Below, piece by piece: positions 1 to 6,123 of a stretch of 7,557 nucleotides of DNA. Position 1 is the first letter of the stretch, and every line of letters starts with the position of its first letter. A model generated the notes under the pieces. That model searched no databases, was not told where the DNA came from, and was given only the letters and a program-made list of their open reading frames with translations. Source of the DNA: Deltaproteobacteria bacterium (GTDB lineage Bacteria; Desulfobacterota; Syntrophia; Syntrophales; UBA2210); the NCBI GenBank assembly GCA_016935875.1, contig JAFGQD010000164.1:1-7557 (forward strand), read 5' to 3'. The position numbers were made by a program, and so were the translations under genes.

Positions 1-210
1 CATGGTGGAATAGCGATTGGTATGGACCGGCTCGTTTCCATGATCCTTGATACATCGTCTATACGAGAGGTGATTGCGTTTCCCAAGAATCGTAATGCAT
101 ACTGCCCCTTGACAAATGCGCCGTCTCCCGTTGCTTACAGGCAGCTTGCGGAGCTTGGGTTGATGGATCTGGGAGGTGGAAAATGGGTTCAGGGCAAGAA
201 GGTTGTGTAA
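1..210 (+). CDS. aspS: Aspartyl-tRNA synthetase, C-terminal end (5'-truncated by the window)
   Basis: AspRS charges tRNA-Asp (or tRNA-Asp/Asn in non-discriminating forms) with aspartate in the cytoplasm. Only the last 69 codons are present; the reading frame is open from base 1 to a TAA at 208-210. The visible part opens with class II synthetase motif 3 (HGGIAIGMDRL), whose arginine contacts ATP. It continues with the typical bacterial AspRS signature IREVIAFPKN and then NAPSPV, close to the family's usual 'VIAFPK...APSPV'. After the conserved region there is a short, non-conserved tail ending in GKKVV. Whether the enzyme discriminates tRNA-Asp from tRNA-Asn cannot be judged, because the anticodon-binding domain is outside the window. 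carA starts 28 bases downstream with no terminator between, so the two are probably co-transcribed. An ATG at 22 is internal to the gene and is not its start. Confidence 0.95.
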   Translation, partial: HGGIAIGMDRLVSMILDTSSIREVIAFPKNRNAYCPLTNAPSPVAYRQLAELGLMDLGGGKWVQGKKVV

Positions 211-238
211 CCGTTGCGGCAGGATAAACAGGTAAGAT

Positions 239-1330
239 ATGGCACAAAAAGCAATACTTGCACTGGAAGACGGCAGAATATTTGAAGGAACGGCCTTCGG
301 TGTACCGGGGGAACATTGCGGTGAAGTTGTATTCAATACCGGGATGACCGGATACCAGGAAGTGCTTACCGACCCGTCGTATGAAGGCCAGATCGTCGTT
401 ATGACATATCCTCTGATCGGCAACTGCGGCGTTAATGATGAAGACTCGGAATCACGTTCCATCTGGCTTGAGGGTTTTGTGATTAACGAGTTGTGCCGGA
501 AGCCGAACAACTGGAGATCGGTGAAAGACCTTGAATCTTTTTTGAAAGAGTATGACATAATGGGGATCGAGGGGATCGATACAAGGGCACTGACCAAACA
601 TATACGGGAAGCGGGAGCCATGAAGGCGGTCATCTCAACGATCGATCACGATACGGAATCGCTTATCGCGAAAGTAAAAGCTTCTCCCGATCTGGTTGGC
701 AGGGACCTGGTCAGGAAGGTCACATGTAAAAAACAGTACATTGTCAACGAAGGTTATGGTCCTCATATTATTGTTTTGGATTACGGCGTAAAAAAAAGCA
801 TACTCGAACAGCTTTGCCTTGTCGGATGCCGTATTACCGTTGTGCCCGCGAATACCGAAATTGATTCCGTAATGAAATTACATCCGGATGGTATCCTGCT
901 CTCAAACGGGCCGGGTGATCCCGCCGCCGTAACATATGCTGTTGACACAATCCGTGAGTTGCTGGATATTGGAACACTTCCTATATTCGGTATCTGTCTG
1001 GGGCATCAGCTTGTCGGTCTCGCGCTTGGCGGCGAGACATACAAGCTTAAGTTCGGTCACCACGGAGAAAATCATCCGGTAAAAGACCTGATAACGGGCA
1101 AAATCGACATTACCGTTCAGAACCACGGATTCTGTGTCGATATAGACTCCCTGGACAGGAATGCCATAGAGATCACGCATATGAATCTTAACGACAATAC
1201 ATTGGAGGGGATGAGACACCGGGAATTGCCTCTATTCTCGGTTCAATTCCATCCCGAAGCGGGACCGGGGCCCCATGATGCCCGACATCTTTTCGGCCGT
1301 TTTATGGAACTGGTTAAGAAAAAAAAATGA
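239..1330 (+). CDS. carA: Carbamoyl-phosphate synthase small (glutamine amidotransferase) subunit
   Basis: CarA hydrolyses glutamine and passes ammonia through a tunnel to CarB for carbamoyl-phosphate synthesis (pyrimidine and arginine pathways). The 363-residue product is of normal bacterial length. Residues 1-150 form the CarA-specific N-terminal domain (FNTGMTGYQEVLTDPSY at 32-48). Residues about 176-356 form a class I glutamine amidotransferase with NGPGDP (223-228), the nucleophile elbow FGICLGHQL (Cys253), the substrate loop QNHGF (294-298) and FHPE with His338 and Glu340 completing the triad. The otherwise conserved KFGHHG-NHP loop has Glu at 277, where Gly or Ala is usual. The ATG at 239 is preceded by only a weak AGGT (230-233) as ribosome binding site; the start fits the family N-terminus. 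The gene ends in four Lys codons with a run of nine A before TGA. guaA follows after 14 bases and carB, the partner subunit, after guaA. Confidence 0.98.
   Translation: MAQKAILALEDGRIFEGTAFGVPGEHCGEVVFNTGMTGYQEVLTDPSYEGQIVVMTYPLIGNCGVNDEDSESRSIWLEGFVINELCRKPNNWRSVKDLESFLKEYDIMGIEGIDTRALTKHIREAGAMKAVISTIDHDTESLIAKVKASPDLVGRDLVRKVTCKKQYIVNEGYGPHIIVLDYGVKKSILEQLCLVGCRITVVPANTEIDSVMKLHPDGILLSNGPGDPAAVTYAVDTIRELLDIGTLPIFGICLGHQLVGLALGGETYKLKFGHHGENHPVKDLITGKIDITVQNHGFCVDIDSLDRNAIEITHMNLNDNTLEGMRHRELPLFSVQFHPEAGPGPHDARHLFGRFMELVKKKK
1319..1327 (+). repeat. A9 homopolymer at the 3' end of carA
   Basis: Nine consecutive A residues form the last three Lys codons of carA, immediately before its TGA. 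Such runs are possible sites of polymerase slippage and of sequencing error. Adding or losing one A would change only the last residues: one extra A leads to a TGA at 1339-1341, before guaA begins, so no CarA-GuaA fusion could result. A second run of eight A lies inside carA at 790-797. Confidence 0.9.
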
Positions 1331-1344
1331 ACAGAGGTTGACAA

Positions 1345-2883
1345 ATGAAAGAATTGGTTGCCGTTTTTGATTTCGGCTCGCAATACGCTCAACTTATCGC
1401 GCGGAGGATACGAGAACTTGGTGTATATTCGGAAATAGTTCATCATACGATCACAAAGAATGAGCTGTTGGGGTTGAATCCTAAAGCGCTGATTCTGTCC
1501 GGCGGGCCGGCTTCCGTCCTCGATCCGGAACATCCTTCTATGGATAAATGTATCCTGGAACTTGATATTCCTATATTTGGCATATGTTACGGACTGCAGC
1601 TTTTGTCACGGGAACTGGGCGGTACTGTGGAGAGGGGGAAGGGCGGCGAATATGGTCCGGCGAAACTGGACGTCGTCGATGCGAAATCGATCTTCAGTGG
1701 ATTGGATTCCGTGCTCGACGTCTGGATGAGTCACGGGGATCATGTGACGGTTATACCCGAAGACTTTAATATTCTGGCGCATACTCCTACCTGTTCCGTT
1801 GCTTCGATTGGCAATGACGTGAAAAAGATATACGGGGTCCAGTTCCATCCTGAAGTGATTCACACACCTCATGGAATGGACATCCTCAGAAATTTTCTTT
1901 ACCATGTCGCAGGCTGCCGGGGCGGCTGGACGATGAGCAAATTTATCGAAGAATCTGTGAAGAGGATACGGTCTCAGGTTGGTGATTCCGCTGTTATTTG
2001 CGCTCTCTCCGGTGGAGTTGACTCCGCTGTTGTGGCGGCGCTTATCGAACGTGCTATCGGCGACCGGATGAAAGCGGTCTTTGTCGATAACGGATTGCTC
2101 AGGACTCGCGAGGTTGATGAAGTTCATTCAATGTTTACCGATGATTATCCGCTGAATATTACTATCGTTGATGCGAAAAAAGAATTTCTGAATGCCCTGG
2201 AAGGGATAACTGATCCGGAAGAGAAGAGAAAAACAATCGGAGAAACGTTTATAAAAATTTTCCAGACAGAGACAAAAGATATTAAACATGCCGAATTTCT
2301 GGCGCAGGGCACGCTCTATCCCGACGTTGTTGAGAGCCGCTCCGCCCACGGGGGACCATCGGCAACGATCAAGAGTCATCACAATGTAGGAGGACTTCCT
2401 GAAGAACTGGGATTTGAGTTGATCGAGCCTCTTAAAGAGCTCTTTAAAGACGAAGTAAAGATTCTCGGCAGGGAACTGGGATTACCCGACAGGCTTTTGA
2501 AAAGGAAACCGTTTCCCGGTCCGGGTCTGGCTGTAAGGATTATCGGTGAAGTTACCGAGGAAAGCCTGACGGTGCTTCGTCATGCCGACAGCATCGTTAA
2601 GGAAGAGATACTCAATTACGAAGGTTTCGAGGATGTGTGGCAGGCTTTTGCCGTGCTGCTGCCGGTCAAGACCGTTGGAGTTATGGGAGATGAACGGACG
2701 TACGCGAATGTGATCGCCCTCAGGATCGTATCAAGTCTCGATGGAATGACGGCGGATTGGATAAGACTTCCTCATGATATCCTGTCGCGGATGTCTTCAC
2801 GGATTATCAATGAAGTAAAAGGTGTGAATCGAGTTGTATACGATATAAGCTCGAAACCGCCGAGCACTATAGAATGGGAATAG
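1345..2883 (+). CDS. guaA: GMP synthase (glutamine-hydrolysing)
   Basis: GuaA converts XMP to GMP using ATP and ammonia from glutamine, the last step of guanine nucleotide synthesis. The 512-residue protein has the standard single-chain bacterial architecture. Residues about 1-195 are a class I glutamine amidotransferase with FDFGSQY (9-15), the nucleophile motif FGICYGLQLL (Cys81), and FHPE (His168, Glu170). Residues about 197-390 are the ATP pyrophosphatase domain with the PP-loop SGGVDS (222-227), VDNGLLR (247-253) and SRSAHGGPSATIKSHHNVGG (331-350). Residues about 388-512 are the C-terminal dimerisation/XMP-binding domain, with KRKPFPGPGLAVR (386-398) and the canonical end SKPPSTIEWE. An AGAGG at 1333-1337 lies seven bases before the ATG, and an in-frame TGA at 1339-1341 rules out an upstream start. 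It is inserted between carA and carB, with gaps of 14 and 10 bases; XMP comes from GuaB, which is not in the window. Confidence 0.98.
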   Translation: MKELVAVFDFGSQYAQLIARRIRELGVYSEIVHHTITKNELLGLNPKALILSGGPASVLDPEHPSMDKCILELDIPIFGICYGLQLLSRELGGTVERGKGGEYGPAKLDVVDAKSIFSGLDSVLDVWMSHGDHVTVIPEDFNILAHTPTCSVASIGNDVKKIYGVQFHPEVIHTPHGMDILRNFLYHVAGCRGGWTMSKFIEESVKRIRSQVGDSAVICALSGGVDSAVVAALIERAIGDRMKAVFVDNGLLRTREVDEVHSMFTDDYPLNITIVDAKKEFLNALEGITDPEEKRKTIGETFIKIFQTETKDIKHAEFLAQGTLYPDVVESRSAHGGPSATIKSHHNVGGLPEELGFELIEPLKELFKDEVKILGRELGLPDRLLKRKPFPGPGLAVRIIGEVTEESLTVLRHADSIVKEEILNYEGFEDVWQAFAVLLPVKTVGVMGDERTYANVIALRIVSSLDGMTADWIRLPHDILSRMSSRIINEVKGVNRVVYDISSKPPSTIEWE

Positions 2884-2893
2884 AATAGAATAT

Positions 2894-5800
2894 ATGCCCA
2901 AAAGAACAGATATTAAGAAAATACTTATTATCGGAGCAGGCCCAATCGTTATAGGACAGGCATGTGAATTCGATTACTCGGGCACCCAGGCCTGCAAGGC
3001 CCTTAGAGAAGAAGGTTACGAAATTATTCTCCTGAATTCAAATCCTGCTACCATCATGACCGATCCTGAAATGGCGGATCATACCTATATTGAACCGATA
3101 ACTGCCGATGTTGTTGAGAAGATCGTCGATAAGGAACGTCCTGACGCGGTTCTGGCGACCCTTGGCGGTCAGACAGCCTTAAATACGGCGGTTGAAGTTG
3201 CCGAACGAGGAGTATTTAAACGGCATGGTATTGAAATGATCGGAGCGGATCTGGATGCCATTAAGAGGGCGGAGGATCGTGATGAATTTAAAAAGGCGAT
3301 GGCCGAAATCAACCTGGAAGTGCCAAGAAGCGGAATAGCCTACACGATGAACGAGGCGCGAAATATTGCCGCTGACATTGGTTTCCCCGTAGTTATTCGG
3401 CCGAGTTTCACACTCGGTGGTACCGGGGGTTCGCTTGTGTACAATGTTGAAGAGTTTGAAGAATCAGCGTCAATAGGCCTGGAAACAAGTATGATAAGCG
3501 AGATACTCATCGAAGAATCGGTACTCGGATGGAAAGAGTATGAGCTTGAGGTTATGAGGGACGGCAAGGACAATGTCGTTGTGATATGTTCCATTGAAAA
3601 TGTCGATTCCATGGGAGTTCACACGGGTGACTCCGTTACCGTCGCGCCTGCTCAGACCCTTACGGACAGAGAATACCAGAAACTTCGTAACGCCGCCGTT
3701 GCCGTGATTCGTAAGATCGGTGTTGAAACAGGTGGGTCTAATATTCAATTTGCGGTCCACCCCGAGACGGGACGTATGGTAGTGATAGAAATGAATCCCC
3801 GTGTATCTCGGTCATCTGCTCTCGCGTCAAAGGCGACGGGCTTTCCCATAGCCAAGATTGCGGCCAAACTTGCCGTCGGGTACAGTCTCGATGAAATACA
3901 AAATGATATCACCCGGAAGACGCCGGCATCGTTCGAGCCGGTCATCGATTATTGTGTCGTTAAAATCCCCCGTTTTGCCTTTGAAAAATTCCCCGGAGTG
4001 GATAGTACCCTTACCATATCAATGAAATCTGTCGGGGAGACTATGGCAATAGGGAGAACATTCAAGGAAGCTCTCCAGAAGGGGTTCAGGGGGCTGGAAA
4101 TAGGTATCCATGGGTATGAACCCGCATCGAAGCAGAAGCCGGATATCGAAAAGCTTGAAGCGATGCTCATTCGACCGACACCGGAGCGATTCTTTTATGT
4201 GAAATATGCCCTGCAAGCGGGTTTTTCTGTCGAACATATTGCCAAGCTTACCCATATCGATCCGTGGTTCCTGCACAATATCGAAGAGATCGTGAGTATG
4301 GAAAAAATCCTTGAATCCTTTACCAAGACCAATCCTATCACGGAGAATGCTCTCCGTGCAGCAAAGCGGTTCGGTTTTTCCGATATGCAAATTAGCAATA
4401 TAACCGGCACAAGTGAATCCGGGATACGGTCTCTCAGGGAACGGAAGGGAATAAAACCGGTTTATAAACTGGTTGATACCTGCGCTGCCGAATTCGAGGC
4501 ATATACACCCTACTATTACTCCACGTATGCAGAAGAGGATGAAAGCAGGGCAGGGGATGCGAGGAAAATAATGATTATTGGCGGCGGTCCCAACAGGATC
4601 GGTCAGGGAATCGAATTTGATTATTGCTGCGTCCACGCTTCAATGGCCTTGAGAGAACTGGGGTACGAGACAATTATGGTTAATTCCAATCCCGAAACTG
4701 TCTCCACGGATTATGATATTTCCGATAAGCTCTATTTTGAACCGCTGACACTGGAAGATGTCCTTAATATCGTTGAAGTGGAAAAACCGGAAGGTGTAAT
4801 TGTCCAACTGGGAGGACAGACACCTTTGAATCTGTCACTTGCCCTGGCTCGAAACGGTGTGAACATTCTTGGTACGTCACCCGAGGCTATTGACCGTGCG
4901 GAAGACAGAAAACTCTTTAAGAAACTGGCAGACAAGATCGGGATCAAACAACCGAGGAGTGACACGGCACTGTCTCTGGAAGAAGCGGAAAGGATCGTAG
5001 ACGAAATAGGATATCCCGTAATCATCAGGCCCTCGTATGTCCTCGGCGGCCGGGCCATGGCAGTTGTCTGGAACCCGGCTGATCTCAGAGGTTTCCTGAA
5101 AGAAGCCTTTGAGGTTTCCGCCGACCATCCTATCCTGATCGACGAATTTCTTGAAGATGCTATTGAAGTTGATGTGGATGCCGTATCGGACGGACATGAT
5201 GTTATTATCGGCGGTGTTATGGAACACATAGAGCAGGCGGGTATCCATTCGGGAGACAGCGCCATGGTTCTTCCCACGTATTCTCTCGGTAACGAAACGG
5301 TAAGCGCGATTAAGGAGAAGACTCGACACATTGCCGGGGAACTCGGCGTCAGGGGGCTTCTCAATATTCAGTATGCCGTGCGAGGCAATGACATTTATAT
5401 TCTGGAGGTAAATCCGAGGGCCTCACGAACGGTTCCCTTCGTATCTAAGGCCACCGGTTTGCCGTTTGCAAAGATCGCGACACGAGTCATGGCAAGTATA
5501 TCTTTGAAGGAGCAGGGCATTACGAGCGATCCCATGCCCGCGTATTTCTCCGTCAAAGAGTCGGTTCTCCCTTTCGTCAGGTTCCCCGGGGTTGATACCA
5601 TACTGGGGCCTGAAATGAAATCTACCGGTGAGGTTATGGGGATTGATCGGGACATAGGGCTGGCATTTGCGAAGAGCCAGATTGCGGCAGGTCAGATGGT
5701 GCCGGATTCGGGGAAGGTATTCATGAGTGTTAAAGATTCCGATAAACCGTATATCGTTTCTCTGGGTAAAAAGTTTGAGGAAATGGGCTTTGAAATATTA

Positions 5801-6106
5801 TCGACACCGGGAACGGCGAGGGTGCTGATGGGTCAGGGAATCAAGGTTTTCTGCCTCCCGAAGCTTGCCGAGGGCCGACCGAATATTCTCGATTACATAA
5901 AAAACAGAAACGTTAATCTCCTGATTAACACACCGAGCGGCCCTCTGCCACGTCGCGATGAAGTGTCTATTCGGAGTATAGCCGTATCGTACGGTATTCC
6001 TCTGGTGACTACAATTGCGGGGGCTCAAGCCATGGTAAATGCAATCAGATCTTTCAGGGGCGGATGCAGCGAAATTCAGTCGCTACAGGAAATTTACGCT
6101 TCTTAA
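2894..6106 (+). CDS. carB: Carbamoyl-phosphate synthase large subunit
   Basis: CarB makes carbamoyl phosphate from bicarbonate, CarA-derived ammonia and two ATP. The 1070 residues match the full-length single-chain form (E. coli 1073). The two homologous halves are visible. The carboxyphosphate half, about 1-400, has GAGPIVIGQACEFDYSGTQA, LGGTGGS (174-180) and IEMNPRVSRSSALASKATG. The oligomerisation region is about 401-555. The carbamoyl-phosphate half, about 556-935, has GGGPNRIGQGIEFDYCCVHA, RPSYVLGGRAM (712-722) and LEVNPRASRTVPFVSKATG. The MGS-like allosteric domain is about 936-1070; aligning by a constant offset of three from E. coli, the nucleotide-effector residues Lys951, Thr971, Thr974, Lys990 and Asn1012 are retained. 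Ornithine ligands Glu780, Asp788, Glu889 and Thr1039 are present, but the Tyr1040 equivalent is Leu1037. The ATG at 2894 is the first start after an in-frame TAG at 2870-2872. No good Shine-Dalgarno precedes it, and the guaA stop is 10 bases upstream, so translational coupling to guaA is likely. Confidence 0.98.
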   Translation: MPKRTDIKKILIIGAGPIVIGQACEFDYSGTQACKALREEGYEIILLNSNPATIMTDPEMADHTYIEPITADVVEKIVDKERPDAVLATLGGQTALNTAVEVAERGVFKRHGIEMIGADLDAIKRAEDRDEFKKAMAEINLEVPRSGIAYTMNEARNIAADIGFPVVIRPSFTLGGTGGSLVYNVEEFEESASIGLETSMISEILIEESVLGWKEYELEVMRDGKDNVVVICSIENVDSMGVHTGDSVTVAPAQTLTDREYQKLRNAAVAVIRKIGVETGGSNIQFAVHPETGRMVVIEMNPRVSRSSALASKATGFPIAKIAAKLAVGYSLDEIQNDITRKTPASFEPVIDYCVVKIPRFAFEKFPGVDSTLTISMKSVGETMAIGRTFKEALQKGFRGLEIGIHGYEPASKQKPDIEKLEAMLIRPTPERFFYVKYALQAGFSVEHIAKLTHIDPWFLHNIEEIVSMEKILESFTKTNPITENALRAAKRFGFSDMQISNITGTSESGIRSLRERKGIKPVYKLVDTCAAEFEAYTPYYYSTYAEEDESRAGDARKIMIIGGGPNRIGQGIEFDYCCVHASMALRELGYETIMVNSNPETVSTDYDISDKLYFEPLTLEDVLNIVEVEKPEGVIVQLGGQTPLNLSLALARNGVNILGTSPEAIDRAEDRKLFKKLADKIGIKQPRSDTALSLEEAERIVDEIGYPVIIRPSYVLGGRAMAVVWNPADLRGFLKEAFEVSADHPILIDEFLEDAIEVDVDAVSDGHDVIIGGVMEHIEQAGIHSGDSAMVLPTYSLGNETVSAIKEKTRHIAGELGVRGLLNIQYAVRGNDIYILEVNPRASRTVPFVSKATGLPFAKIATRVMASISLKEQGITSDPMPAYFSVKESVLPFVRFPGVDTILGPEMKSTGEVMGIDRDIGLAFAKSQIAAGQMVPDSGKVFMSVKDSDKPYIVSLGKKFEEMGFEILSTPGTARVLMGQGIKVFCLPKLAEGRPNILDYIKNRNVNLLINTPSGPLPRRDEVSIRSIAVSYGIPLVTTIAGAQAMVNAIRSFRGGCSEIQSLQEIYAS

Positions 6107-6113
6107 GAGGAGG
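6107..6113 (+). promoter_or_regulatory. Strong Shine-Dalgarno for the KaiC-like/PEP-synthase-like gene
   Basis: GAGGAGG begins directly after the carB TAA and ends ten bases before the ATG at 6124. It is the best ribosome binding site in the window, clearly stronger than those of carA, guaA or carB. An in-frame TAG sits immediately before the ATG (6121-6123), so the site and the stop together fix this start. Confidence 0.85.
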
Positions 6114-6123
6114 ATAGTTTTAG

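Noticed and set aside
211..238. Riboswitch, attenuator or promoter in front of carA.
   Set aside because: The gap is 28 bases, too short for such an element, and shows no hairpin, T-run or convincing -35/-10 pair.
1267..1274. GGGGCCCC palindrome near the end of carA as a possible terminator stem or operator.
   Set aside because: It encodes the conserved Gly-Pro-rich AGPGPHD segment after the catalytic FHPE, has no loop or following T-run, and guaA is intact just downstream.
1319..1347. Possible CarA-GuaA fusion by frameshifting on the A9 run at the end of carA.
   Set aside because: A -1 shift does enter the guaA frame, but TGA at 1339-1341 stops it before the guaA ATG at 1345; the other shift leads into a non-guaA frame that also stops soon.
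1606..2127. A 173-codon open frame on the minus strand inside guaA.
   Set aside because: It overlaps the conserved amidotransferase and PP-loop coding region of guaA and shows no family motif.
4019..4636. A 205-codon open frame on the minus strand inside carB.
   Set aside because: It is fully antisense to carB and the composition suggests no real protein family; no ribosome binding site or separate context supports it.
4732..5364. A 210-codon open frame on the minus strand inside carB.
   Set aside because: It is antisense to the conserved second half of carB, has Ser/Arg-rich low-complexity composition and no recognisable motif; it is a shadow of the carB codon pattern.
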